Positions 7,032 to 15,838 of a stretch of 16,232 nucleotides of DNA are shown here, piece after piece; position 1 is the first letter of the stretch, and each line of letters begins with the position of its first letter. The position numbers were made by a program, and so were the translations under genes. Origin of the DNA: Clostridia bacterium (GTDB taxonomy: Bacteria; Bacillota_A; Clostridia; Christensenellales; Borkfalkiaceae); assembly GCA_017462505.1 (NCBI GenBank), contig JAFTQY010000038.1, forward strand, positions 1 to 16,232. The letters are read 5' to 3'. The notes below the pieces were generated by a model. The model searched no databases. It had not been told where the DNA came from and worked only from the letters and a program-made list of their open reading frames with translations.

Positions 7032-7775
7032 TTATTCCCCTGTATATCCCCAAACAACGGGAAAACCGTAATTCCACGACAAATCCCAATCTCTGGGGCG
7101 GCTTTCCGCCTCGCAATAGATCGTGATGCTGTAACAGTAGGCAAACGCATAATTGTTGATCAAAGTCACCCCGCGCGGGATCACGATTTTAGGCAACGCG
7201 TCGCAAAGATAAAACGCTCCATAGCCCATACTCGTCAACGTGTCGGGCAAAACCACTTCCGTCAAGCTTTCGCAGTTACGAAAGGCGTAATCGTCGATCC
7301 GCAAAACCCCGTCCATCATTACGACCTTTGTCAAATTCCTACATTCGTCAAAGGCGGACTTGCCGATCGTTTCAACCGAGCCTGGTATACAAGCCTTTGT
7401 CAATTTTTCGTTTTGATAGAACGCGTTATCGGCTATGTGCGTAACGGGCACGCCGTTATAAGAGGATGCGATAAACAGCTCGGTATCAAAGCCGATATAT
7501 TCAACGGCGGTTGCGTACGTGCCGTCGTCGGAAACCCGATACAGTACCTCATCCGTCGGCGTATAGACAAATCCGCAAACGCCGCAATCGTACCCCGAGT
7601 GCTTTTCCTTGGCTTGCTCTTCGTCGCAACCCGCGCAAATCTGCCAATGATACCCCTCGTCGTAGGCGTATTCCGTTTCCCATGCGTGCTCGTGGCTCTT
7701 GTCCCCACACGCCGCAAAACCAAACGCGCCGCACGCGCATATAAACGCAAGCATTATCCCCAGTCCTTTTTTCAT
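7032..7775 (-). CDS. BspA-like leucine-rich repeat lipoprotein with Cys/His knuckle
   Basis: A 247-aa predicted surface lipoprotein. The signal peptide ends FAAC with Cys23 as probable lipid anchor. Residues about 28-70 are rich in His and Cys in a knuckle-like pattern (H43, CAGC 47-50, H59, CGVC 64-67) that could bind zinc. Residues about 85-220 are roughly five BspA-type leucine-rich repeats (LRR_5), with units of the form I-x3-AF-x2-C-x2-L-x2-V-x-IP. The C-terminus ends in a CEAES...W...VVWGY cap often seen in BspA-like proteins. ATG 7775 has AAAGGA upstream; an in-frame ATG at 7832 lies upstream of the -10 box and is rejected. It shares its repeat type with the next gene, the giant subtilase. 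A binding or adhesion role is likely; the partner is unknown. Confidence 0.85.
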   Translation of the reverse strand: MKKGLGIMLAFICACGAFGFAACGDKSHEHAWETEYAYDEGYHWQICAGCDEEQAKEKHSGYDCGVCGFVYTPTDEVLYRVSDDGTYATAVEYIGFDTELFIASSYNGVPVTHIADNAFYQNEKLTKACIPGSVETIGKSAFDECRNLTKVVMMDGVLRIDDYAFRNCESLTEVVLPDTLTSMGYGAFYLCDALPKIVIPRGVTLINNYAFAYCYSITIYCEAESRPRDWDLSWNYGFPVVWGYTGE

Positions 7776-7822
7776 ACCGTCTATCCTTTGCCGAAGAGTA
7801 CGCAATGTATGCGTCTTAGTAT

Positions 7823-7851
7823 ATTGTAACATTTTCTCGCTTTCTTGTCAA
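7823..7851 (-). promoter_or_regulatory. Promoter of the small BspA-like lipoprotein gene
   Basis: On the minus strand TTGACA (7851-7846), a 17-nt spacer and TACAAT (7828-7823) form a near-consensus promoter. Transcription should begin near 7816, leaving a leader of about 40 nt before ATG 7775. The gene therefore has its own promoter even though the subtilase gene lies upstream on the same strand. Confidence 0.8.
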
Positions 7852-7925
7852 TATTATTTTTAATTTGCTGATACCCTTGTAAAAAACGCAATCCCTTGTG
7901 GAAAAAACGCTTTTTGTATAAAATC

Positions 7926-7953
7926 ACCGTCTGACGGATAGCCGTCAGACGGT
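7926..7953 (-). terminator. Terminator of the giant subtilase gene
   Basis: A perfect 12-bp stem (accgtctgacgg 7926-7937 with ccgtcagacggt 7942-7953) and 4-nt loop lie about 50 nt after the subtilase stop. On the minus strand it is followed by gattttat, a short T-rich tract; in the plus direction it is followed by tcttctttt. It separates the subtilase gene from the next promoter. Confidence 0.75.
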
Positions 7954-8004
7954 TCTTCTTTTGTGCCGATTACCATGCAGTCGGCTTTTTCCCGCCGCTA
8001 CGCG

Positions 8005-11000
8005 TTAATCCTCTTTCTTTTTGAGCAATACCACAGCGCATACGCCAAGGGCTACTACGCCGCAAGCCATGCCGCCGATCACGCCGCCGCAGCCGCCTTT
8101 ACCGCCTGCGGTTGCCGTAGACGAGGAAGACAAGGACGACGAAGAGCTCTCCGTCGAGCTGTCAATGATCTCTTCCGATTCGCTCTCCGATTCCTCGGAC
8201 GAATCAATAGGCGGTTCGGGTTTCACCTCAGTCACCACCGTAACGGGGATTCTGGTCTTTTTACCCTCGTAGGAAACCTCGATATACTTGCTGTATTTGG
8301 TCAGCGCGCCCGTCACAAGAGTAACCTCGTCGCCGCCCACGGTAGCCGTCGAATAGTCGTCGTAAACGACCGTGATCACCAAGCCCGTCGTATCGAAAAG
8401 ATCCCCGATCTTGTATTCGCTCTTGTGCGCGGTGTCCTCCGACAGCTTGATTTCGCTTACCTTTACCACAACGCCGAATTTCGCTTTCACTTCACGTAGA
8501 GCCATTTCCACGCTAAGCAGTTTTGCCTCGTGCGCCTCGGTGATGAACGGTACTTGCGTTTCGTTCTTCATCGCGTTGTTGTACAAAAGTCGGGTGTTTT
8601 TCACCGTTTCCGAGAACGCCTCGACCTTCGCTTTGTTTTCGTCGGTTACTTCCCAGTTCAGCCACGTCGCCACCGTTTCCGCCTCGTACATGCTCTCGAT
8701 CGTCTTTACGCAGGTCCGCGTATTGTCCTCCATCAAGGGCGCGGTCACGTTCTTCGTGCCAAAGTACAAGCTGTAAACGTGGTTTGTATAACCCTTACCG
8801 TTGGACGGATAGTTCATCGTCAAGGGGCTGGGTTCTTTAACAAAGCTGGAATAGTTGTAAAGATAGGTTTCAAAGTTCGCGTAGTAATAACCGCGGTAAG
8901 GCAAATCCGCGCCGTTTGCAAGGGCGGTTTGAATTTCTTCACGCCATACCGCTTCCAACGCGGGCGCTTGAATACTCTCAAACGTGAACTCCGTCACGCC
9001 GCTCATAAAGAACGCCGCGTCGCCGATCGTGTTGATACTGTACGGCAACACCACTTTATCCAGCGCGCCGTCGTTCAAGCCGTAGAACGCATACGCGTCC
9101 ACGCGCACCGTTTCTTCCAAGATCGAATACGTCTTGCTTTCGTTCGCCCTTGCCGCAGGGTAGAGCATAATTTCATACGTGCCTGCCGCTTTGTCTACGT
9201 AGCGGTACAATACGTTGTCATGACCTGCGGGAACGAAGAAGTTTTCGTTGCCCTCCGCCACCGTCACCGTCGTCAGTTCCTCCGCCGAACCAAACGCGCC
9301 CGCGCCGAGCTTTTTAAGGCTTGCGGGGATTTCTACGCTCGACATCGCGTTGTTCAAGAAGGCATGCGCGCCGATTTCTTCCACAACGGGCATAGAAACG
9401 GACGAATACGCGCCCTCACCGCCAGCCGCCGTGTTGTCCTGCGTTGCAAACGCAAAGTCGCCGATATATTTCGCATTCGTCAGCGTCAATTCGATCAAAC
9501 CGCTGTTATAGAACGCCTGTCTGCCGAAGTATTCAACGTTTTCAAGGTCTACCCTGATCAACGCCGACGTACCCTCAAACGCGAAATCCTCGATCGTTTT
9601 CACGCTTTCGGGCAATTGCAAGCTCGTCAATTCCGTTGCGTTGGAGAACGCGCCTTGGTCAATCTTTGTAATCGCGTCGCCAGAGAAAAGCACTTCCTTG
9701 ATAGGAGTATTCGCAAACGTATATCTGCCCACCGTCGTTGCAGACTCGCCAAAGGTTACCTTTGTCAACGACGACGCGCCATAGAACGTGTAATAACCCA
9801 TTTCCGTTACCGCAGGCAAAGTGATCGTTTCCAAGGACGTACAATTTGCAAAGACCATGTCGCCCATCGTCGTCAGCCCGTCCATTCTCAAAGCGGAAAG
9901 GTTCACGCAGTCGCTGAATGCGCTGTTGCCTAATTCTGTTACTCCCAATCCAAAGAAGCTGGCAATAGAAGATTTCGCAAACGCGCTATCCCCTACGTAC
10001 GTAATCCCATCGGGCAACTCTATTCCCGTAAGCTTTGCGCCGTAGAACGTACCCTCTTCAATACGGGTTACGAGTGAATGGAGTGCATTTTTAAAATAGA
10101 AATTCGTCGCCGACGTATTCATAAACGCATACTTGCCGATGGTATGCACGTCTTTGTGCAACAGAATTTCGGATACCATCGAATTCGCAAAGGCATAAGG
10201 CGCGATTTCCGTGACCGTTTCAGGCACGTGGTACGCACCCGTCACCGACGCGTTCACATACAAAATCTTCGTCTTATCCGCGTTGAAAATTACGCCGTTT
10301 TCTTCCGCGTATTTCGTGGAATTTTCCGCAACCGATACGGTCTTGCCCACGAACGGAGCGCCGCTAAGTTGAATATTTTCAAAATCAATACCGTCGCCAA
10401 GCACGATCGAGGTCAATTTCGAGCCCGTAAACACGTCGCCGCCGAGATATTGCAAGCCTTGTACCGTCGAGAAATCCAACGCGCTAATTGCGGAATTTGC
10501 AAACGCTCTGTCGCCGATCGTGCGGATAATTTCGTCAGCGAACGTAACCGTAAACGTACCCGCCGCCGTGCCGCAGTTTTCAAACGCGCCCGCGCCGATA
10601 TCAAAGCTTAAATTTTCACCCTCGGGCGATTTCAATACCACGCCCGACAAATTCGTACAGTTTCTAAACGCGCCCACGCCGATCTTCGGCGTTTCCAACG
10701 TGGCCGTACCCGTCAAGCCCGTGCAACCGTCGAACATATAATTACCGATCGCCGTGAACTTGCTCGTCTTTTCGATCTCGGTCAGCTGCGTGCACTGCGC
10801 AAATACGCTGTTGCCGCTCATGTGCAAGCCCGAAAGGTCTACGCTTGTCAGAGCCGTGCCCGCAAACGCGCCGTCGTGCATCGTGCCGATACTGGGCATA
10901 TCCACCACTTCCGCAAGCTTGGAGCAGCCCGCAAACGCATAGTGCGCCACCGTGATCGTCTTGACGTTCGTCAAATCGATCTTCTTCAAATTTGAACAGC

Positions 11001-14000
11001 CGTAGAATGCGTATTCGTAAATCATCGATACGTTCGCCCAGTCGATATCGGGATTGATGATATTGCCGTCCTTGTCTACGCGGTGGTCTTTGGATACAAA
11101 GTACACTTCTTCGAGCGCCGTACAATTCTGGAACGCATATTCGTTGATATCGATTACGGACGCGGGAATGACGATCGAACGGATATTGTCGTTGTCCTTA
11201 AACGCGTCCTCTGCGATATACCAAATGTTCATATCGCTGGGGATCACGACGTCGCCGCCCACACCGTTGTATTTGGTCAGCGTATAGTTGCTCACCGTAA
11301 ATTCGTTTTGCACCTTCAAGGTGACGGACGAGCCGTATACCGTGTCTTGCCAAGGCGCACTTTCGTTTTCTCTTCTCTGCAACACCGCCGAGATGATCGC
11401 CGTACCTTTCGTCAGCGTAGCCACCTCGCCCGTGCTCTCGTCAACCGTCGCAACGCGGGGGTTGCTCGACGTCCAAACGAAACGGATATTGCCCCAGTTT
11501 TTCGTATACGGATAATACCAAGGATCGGTTTCAATGGTCAAGGTAAAGTTCTTGCCCGCGTTCACGGGAACGACCCCTTCCGCTTTCACCAAAGCGTCCA
11601 CGTCCGTCTTGATCGGGCCGAACGACACCGTCGGCGCGCTGGGATAGGTAGACGTTACGTTTTCCGTTACCGTTACGTTGATCTTTTGCGTGCCGTTTCT
11701 GCCGTTGTCTACGGTGATCACCGCCGTACCCGCTCTCAACCCGACGATCTCGCCGTTTCTAACCCTTGCAACCGTGTTACGGGAAGAGCTCCAATTGAAG
11801 TTGGACAGGTCTGCGTTGCCCGTATAAGAATCTGCAAAATTCAACGCAACCTTATGCGTTTCATAGATATCGAGCGTGATATTTTCTTCGCCCGCCGCAA
11901 GCGTAAATTCGCCCGCCTCGGGGAGCACGTCCGCCTTTGCCGCCGTAATGTTCAGCTCGTACAAGCAGGAGTTGACCGCATAGTCGTCCACCTGAATATA
12001 CATAGGCGTTACGCCGTTTTCAAAATAGTCCTTGTAGATATCGGTGATTTCGATGGAAACGGTCGTCGTGCCGTTGCGCACCGCCTTTCTTACGGGCGTG
12101 GGATATTCGGTTGCAAGCTGCAACAAAATATTGTTTACGCCGTCCACCGTCTCCGTCTTGGGATAGCAAAGCATTACCGCCTGCGGATAGTGGTTGTCGT
12201 ACACGTCAACGTCCAAATAGACGCGCTGTTTTTCCTTCGTGCCGTCCTTGTAGTTGTAATAACGGATACGCGCGTCCTCCAAAATCGGCGCTTCGTAGTC
12301 GACCGTAAAGGTAAACTCGTACCGATCGTCCTCTTTTGCCTTTTGCCCCTCTTCGGGGTAGTCTTGGAAGAACTCGAATTCCATCTTATATTTACCGTTG
12401 CTCACCAAGCCGTACTGTTCGGGGGAAAGCTCTAATTCCACGTTCGCGGGAACGCTTTGTCCGCCGCCCGAATACGCCTTGCCGACACGGTAGATCTCTT
12501 CGTTTTCAATGATGACTTCGCCCGTTTCCACGTTGTACAGGCTGTAACGCACCAAGCGCGCGTTTTTCAGCAAGCCCGCATACACCGCTTTGATCGCCGT
12601 CGAGGTCATGTAATCGTCCAGCTCGGTGGTCCAATCGTTGTTGTCGTTGTAACGGGATACCGAACAGTGCTCCTCGTCCACGTACATCGGGTCTTCGTCG
12701 TCGGGCAACAGGTATACGTAGCCGCCCATGGGCAGGATATACGTTTCGTTATAATACGAGTTGTAGGGCAACGTTTCCCAAACGCTGGCGCGGATCTTGT
12801 CCTCGTCCTTGATCGACGCGTCCTGCGCGTCCTTCGCTACCTCAAACGCCGAATAGTCCAGCATCGGGGCTTGCGACCAGTCGCCGTAGAAACCGAGGAA
12901 AGGAATGGTCAAATCGCATTGTCCTGCGTCCGTAGCGTTCAGCTTTAAGAACCCTTCTACGTACATGCCGTTTTTAAAGCTGTCCTCGATATATTGAATA
13001 TCGTCCACGCCGAGGGTCATGTTTACGGTGATCGTTTTCGTTTCGCCCGCGCCGACCTCTACCTTGCCGTCCGCGATCGCAACGCCGTCCGCCGTCCAAA
13101 CGGTCTGCGTCTGATAAAGCAGGTGTGCCTGTTCCGCAACCGCCAACCCGTCGCTTGCCAGCGTTTCCGTCATAACGATATGCTCGGTGTTGAACGTCAG
13201 CTTACTCTTGCCGAAGTTGGTGACCTTGAACGTCAGGGTATATGCGCCCGTCTTTTCCTTGTCGTCGCCAAGCTCGATCTTGGGACGGTAATCGTTGATC
13301 ACCTGTCCTTCGCTGTCTTTAAATTCCGTCCAAAGGTATGCGCTCGTGCCGCCGATAACGTTTTCGAGCTTTGCAACGCCCGCGCCCTGTTTACGGGGGG
13401 AATACGGCAAGCCGTCCTGATCGTATACCGTGCCCGCGGTACTCATGGTGAGCTGCATCGCAAGGCGGTTGACCTTTACGTAATCGATCTCGCCGTCCGT
13501 CGTAACAAGCTCGGCTTGATCGTTCTTGATATAGCTTCTAACCAGCGCCATAAAGCCCGCCATGTTCGGCGTAGCCATGGACGTACCGCTCTGTTCGCCG
13601 TAGCCGCCGGGAACGGTGGAGGTGATTTCGCCGCCGTGCGCCGTGATTTCGGGTTTGAGCTTCAAATCGTGCGTAGGCCCCCAAGACGAGAATTCACTCA
13701 TGAAAGGACCTGCCGCGTAATCCTCGCCAAGCTCGATCGTGCCCACGCGCCCTACCGCGCCTTTCACGAGCGCATTGCCTGCGTTCATCGTAACGGATAC
13801 GGAGGGAACGGGGTTTTCGATTTCGCCGAGGTTCATACGAATAACGCCCGATACGTTATTATACACGATAACGCCCGCCGCGCCCATACTCATAGCGACC
13901 TCTACCTTTTCTTGGAAGGTCGTATCGCCACGCTTGATCAGCGCGATACGGTTGTAGTTGGTTTCTCCGTTTTTGAAAAGGCGTTTGATCGTAGACGTGT

Positions 14001-15558
14001 AGTCCGCCGCGTGACCTACGCCGGGAACGACTACGTATTCAAACGTATTTGTGTTGTAAAGCTTTTTCAAATCCCCATAGAAATCAAAGGGGTTGCCGTC
14101 GATATCGCGGGATTCTTCGTAAAATACGTACGATTCGTTATCGCCGCCCTTGTTCGCGAGCATATAATCGGCTTTTTGACCGTTGATACTTGCAACGGAG
14201 AGCGCGCCCGCAAAGGTCGAGGGCGAGCCTACCGTACCCGAATCGGGGTTGCTTGCCAAGTTCGTACCGAACACGCCGCCGTAGCCCGCGCTGTAATCGT
14301 TACTCGCCGCGCAAATCAAGCTGATGCCCGATTTTTCAATTCTTCTGTACACGGCGTCGAGCATTTCACCCTCGTCGTCGCCGTCGTTCGTCGTCGTAAA
14401 GCCGCAGGACGTACCCAAGGACATGTTGATAACGTCAACGCCGAGCGTTACGCAATCTTCCAGCGCCGCGACGATATCTTCCGCAACTGCGCCGCCCAGA
14501 TCGGGATCGTCCAAATCGTCCGTGAATACCTTACAAATGACGAGCTGTGCGTCGGGAACGACCCCCTTGAACGTTTCCGCGATCGGGTTGCCGTCCTTGT
14601 CGGTATACCCCGACGTGTCGTAACCGCCGATAATACCCGCTACGTGCGTACCGTGGTTGGAATAGGACGGGTATACGTCGGGATCGTCGTCCGCATAGTC
14701 GTATGCAAAGGGAACTTTCTCGCTGACGTATACTTCGTTGACGTTGAGAGAGCCGGAGCGTTTTTCCGCCTCCAAATCCACCGCCCCGTTGAGCTTATCC
14801 TGTACGTATTGTTGCGACCAAGCCACTTCCACGCTGTCGCTTTCAAAGCGTTGGAACGCGTTGTGGGTATAATCCAAGCCCGTATCGAGAACGGCAACGA
14901 CCGTGCCCGCGCCGTACTGCGCGACAAATTCGGACGAGTCGTAAATACCCGTCTTATATACGTCCGTTTCGTTGGTGACTACCCCCGAACCGACCGCGTA
15001 ATTTTCCACCGTCTTAGGCTCGGCATACGCCGTCGTGATGACCGCGCTCTTTACCCCCGACATTTCCTTAATGTCTTTTACGTACTTGGTGTCAACCTCG
15101 ATCGCAACCGCGTTGATGACCGTATCGTAATCTCTTTCCAAGGTATAGGGAATACCCTTTTTGGAAAGCGCGCGCAAGAATGCGGACTGTTCGTTCGCAA
15201 TATCGATCGCCGCCATTTCCCCTGCAAAAGATTGTACGTAATCGCTGACCGCCTCGCCCTTAGCGCGATCCGCCAAGGGTTTGCCCGAAAGGGTAACCAT
15301 GACCGTCCGCGTTTCGTACTTGGGCGCAACGTCCTCCGCGCGCAAAACGCTGTCGTTGAAGTTTTCTTCTACGATCTTAGACGTATCGAATTGCCCCGTA
15401 ACGTTTTTGAGCTTTACGTCGGAATCGGTCGTCGTGGTCGTCGCCGCATTTGCAACCGCGTCGTCTTTCGCCAGTTTCAAACCGTATTCCAGAGCCAACG
15501 TAGACGCCATCATCAAGGACAACGTCGCGCAAGCTATCCGCTTTACTGATTTTTTCAT
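8005..15558 (-). CDS. Giant secreted S8 subtilase with Ig-like domains, BspA-type repeats and a C-terminal anchor
   Basis: A 2517-aa exported serine protease. After a signal peptide (cleavage near residue 38) comes an I9-type propeptide (about 83-185). The S8 catalytic domain (about 210-720) has an intact triad: Asp225 (DTG), His302 (NHGTH) and Ser660 (GTSMATP), with probable oxyanion Asn420. A protease-associated (PA) domain is inserted at about 490-605. A C5a-peptidase/lactocepin-like Fn3 domain follows (about 745-890), then further beta domains, two BIG2-like Ig domains (about 1220-1300 and 1330-1418), about 27 BspA LRR_5 units (about 1430-2200), an Ig-like domain (about 2365-2445), a Ser/Glu linker and a terminal GGCGG-hydrophobic-KKKED segment. 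AGGAGG lies 4 nt before ATG 15558. It likely cleaves extracellular proteins or peptides, with the repeats binding substrate or host matrix; the target is inferred, not seen. Confidence 0.9.
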   Translation of the reverse strand: MKKSVKRIACATLSLMMASTLALEYGLKLAKDDAVANAATTTTTDSDVKLKNVTGQFDTSKIVEENFNDSVLRAEDVAPKYETRTVMVTLSGKPLADRAKGEAVSDYVQSFAGEMAAIDIANEQSAFLRALSKKGIPYTLERDYDTVINAVAIEVDTKYVKDIKEMSGVKSAVITTAYAEPKTVENYAVGSGVVTNETDVYKTGIYDSSEFVAQYGAGTVVAVLDTGLDYTHNAFQRFESDSVEVAWSQQYVQDKLNGAVDLEAEKRSGSLNVNEVYVSEKVPFAYDYADDDPDVYPSYSNHGTHVAGIIGGYDTSGYTDKDGNPIAETFKGVVPDAQLVICKVFTDDLDDPDLGGAVAEDIVAALEDCVTLGVDVINMSLGTSCGFTTTNDGDDEGEMLDAVYRRIEKSGISLICAASNDYSAGYGGVFGTNLASNPDSGTVGSPSTFAGALSVASINGQKADYMLANKGGDNESYVFYEESRDIDGNPFDFYGDLKKLYNTNTFEYVVVPGVGHAADYTSTIKRLFKNGETNYNRIALIKRGDTTFQEKVEVAMSMGAAGVIVYNNVSGVIRMNLGEIENPVPSVSVTMNAGNALVKGAVGRVGTIELGEDYAAGPFMSEFSSWGPTHDLKLKPEITAHGGEITSTVPGGYGEQSGTSMATPNMAGFMALVRSYIKNDQAELVTTDGEIDYVKVNRLAMQLTMSTAGTVYDQDGLPYSPRKQGAGVAKLENVIGGTSAYLWTEFKDSEGQVINDYRPKIELGDDKEKTGAYTLTFKVTNFGKSKLTFNTEHIVMTETLASDGLAVAEQAHLLYQTQTVWTADGVAIADGKVEVGAGETKTITVNMTLGVDDIQYIEDSFKNGMYVEGFLKLNATDAGQCDLTIPFLGFYGDWSQAPMLDYSAFEVAKDAQDASIKDEDKIRASVWETLPYNSYYNETYILPMGGYVYLLPDDEDPMYVDEEHCSVSRYNDNNDWTTELDDYMTSTAIKAVYAGLLKNARLVRYSLYNVETGEVIIENEEIYRVGKAYSGGGQSVPANVELELSPEQYGLVSNGKYKMEFEFFQDYPEEGQKAKEDDRYEFTFTVDYEAPILEDARIRYYNYKDGTKEKQRVYLDVDVYDNHYPQAVMLCYPKTETVDGVNNILLQLATEYPTPVRKAVRNGTTTVSIEITDIYKDYFENGVTPMYIQVDDYAVNSCLYELNITAAKADVLPEAGEFTLAAGEENITLDIYETHKVALNFADSYTGNADLSNFNWSSSRNTVARVRNGEIVGLRAGTAVITVDNGRNGTQKINVTVTENVTSTYPSAPTVSFGPIKTDVDALVKAEGVVPVNAGKNFTLTIETDPWYYPYTKNWGNIRFVWTSSNPRVATVDESTGEVATLTKGTAIISAVLQRRENESAPWQDTVYGSSVTLKVQNEFTVSNYTLTKYNGVGGDVVIPSDMNIWYIAEDAFKDNDNIRSIVIPASVIDINEYAFQNCTALEEVYFVSKDHRVDKDGNIINPDIDWANVSMIYEYAFYGCSNLKKIDLTNVKTITVAHYAFAGCSKLAEVVDMPSIGTMHDGAFAGTALTSVDLSGLHMSGNSVFAQCTQLTEIEKTSKFTAIGNYMFDGCTGLTGTATLETPKIGVGAFRNCTNLSGVVLKSPEGENLSFDIGAGAFENCGTAAGTFTVTFADEIIRTIGDRAFANSAISALDFSTVQGLQYLGGDVFTGSKLTSIVLGDGIDFENIQLSGAPFVGKTVSVAENSTKYAEENGVIFNADKTKILYVNASVTGAYHVPETVTEIAPYAFANSMVSEILLHKDVHTIGKYAFMNTSATNFYFKNALHSLVTRIEEGTFYGAKLTGIELPDGITYVGDSAFAKSSIASFFGLGVTELGNSAFSDCVNLSALRMDGLTTMGDMVFANCTSLETITLPAVTEMGYYTFYGASSLTKVTFGESATTVGRYTFANTPIKEVLFSGDAITKIDQGAFSNATELTSLQLPESVKTIEDFAFEGTSALIRVDLENVEYFGRQAFYNSGLIELTLTNAKYIGDFAFATQDNTAAGGEGAYSSVSMPVVEEIGAHAFLNNAMSSVEIPASLKKLGAGAFGSAEELTTVTVAEGNENFFVPAGHDNVLYRYVDKAAGTYEIMLYPAARANESKTYSILEETVRVDAYAFYGLNDGALDKVVLPYSINTIGDAAFFMSGVTEFTFESIQAPALEAVWREEIQTALANGADLPYRGYYYANFETYLYNYSSFVKEPSPLTMNYPSNGKGYTNHVYSLYFGTKNVTAPLMEDNTRTCVKTIESMYEAETVATWLNWEVTDENKAKVEAFSETVKNTRLLYNNAMKNETQVPFITEAHEAKLLSVEMALREVKAKFGVVVKVSEIKLSEDTAHKSEYKIGDLFDTTGLVITVVYDDYSTATVGGDEVTLVTGALTKYSKYIEVSYEGKKTRIPVTVVTEVKPEPPIDSSEESESESEEIIDSSTESSSSSLSSSSTATAGGKGGCGGVIGGMACGVVALGVCAVVLLKKKED
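8008..8106 (-). other. C-terminal GGCGG-hydrophobic-KKK anchor signal of the subtilase
   Basis: Residues about 2485-2517 run from a Gly/Cys motif (GGKGGCGG, with further Cys at 2499 and 2507) into one hydrophobic helix and end KKKED. This tripartite layout (motif, helix, basic tail) matches the general design of C-terminal sorting signals. There is no LPXTG, and the Ser-rich stalk before it is typical of surface-anchored proteins. Whether the Cys is processed or lipidated is unknown. Confidence 0.65.
8959..11271 (-). repeat. Array of about 27 BspA-type leucine-rich repeats in the subtilase
   Basis: Residues about 1430-2200 repeat a 20-25-residue unit with an [AT]F core, usually preceded by IG or I-x2-Y and followed by C/S, L and a V-x-[LI]-P strand. 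Two longer insertions (about 1736-1790 and 2095-2158) carry the NGV[IL]Y-x-DKT-like pattern that interrupts BspA arrays in other proteins. The units are diverged at DNA level. Confidence 0.85.
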
Positions 15559-15661
15559 ATAGCCTCCTGAGTTTTCACTCTATGTTTATCCGTGCGTAAG
15601 GGGTACGCGCAAGCGCCTTTTGGGGCAGTTTGCACAATGACCCTATTTTCCAGTCTATTTC

Positions 15662-15690
15662 ATTTTATACAAAAACGCAATTTTTGTCAA
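15662..15690 (-). promoter_or_regulatory. Promoter of the giant subtilase gene
   Basis: On the minus strand TTGACA (15690-15685), a 17-nt spacer and TAAAAT (15667-15662) give a near-consensus housekeeping promoter. Transcription should start near 15655, leaving a leader of about 97 nt before ATG 15558. I see no clear regulatory fold in the leader. Confidence 0.75.
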
Positions 15691-15739
15691 GGCTTTTTTC
15701 CCTGTGATACAAATCGCGTCGTATTTTTTTGTGAAATTT

Positions 15740-15768
15740 TTGTGACAGAATATTTTCTGCGATATAAT
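15740..15768 (+). promoter_or_regulatory. Candidate plus-strand promoter facing the repeat block
   Basis: TTGTGA (15740-15745) and a perfect TATAAT (15763-15768) are 17 nt apart. The -10 box sits between inverted 7-nt arms (tgtgaca 15741-15747 and tgtcaca 15772-15778). Only repeats lie downstream in this window, so any transcript would be non-coding here or lead to a gene beyond the edge. The T-rich context makes a chance match possible. Confidence 0.4.
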
Positions 15769-15770
15769 CC

Positions 15771-15836
15771 TTGTCACACCTCTCAGTTTGCTATTCAGTA
15801 CATTTGTCATACCGCTCAGCTTGCTATTCGGTATGC
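15771..15836. repeat. Two 33-nt tandem repeats
   Basis: Two adjacent 33-nt units (15771-15803 and 15804-15836) begin ttgtca and share a ttgctattc core, with about seven differences. The second contains inverted arms cataccg/cggtatg that could fold into a hairpin. The GTCATACC start of the longer 133-nt repeat follows in the same 33-nt register (15806 and 15839), so the short units look like degenerate parts of that family. Confidence 0.7.
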
Positions 15837-15838
15837 CC

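Noticed and set aside
7776..7832. Upstream start (ATG 7832) for the small BspA-like lipoprotein
   Set aside because: It lies upstream of the -10 box, and ATG 7775 begins the signal peptide with AAAGGA in front.
12994..15549. An 851-codon open frame on the plus strand, antisense to the subtilase
   Set aside because: It has no ribosome binding site or recognisable domain, is rich in Arg/Val/His as expected for a mirror frame, and overlaps a gene whose catalytic motifs are intact. Similar mirror frames occur at 11083-12435, 8530-9933, 5623-6768 (minus), 3541-5040 (minus) and 271-1131.
15559..15655. Riboswitch or attenuator in the subtilase leader
   Set aside because: I found no conserved motif or strong alternative hairpins in the ~97-nt leader.
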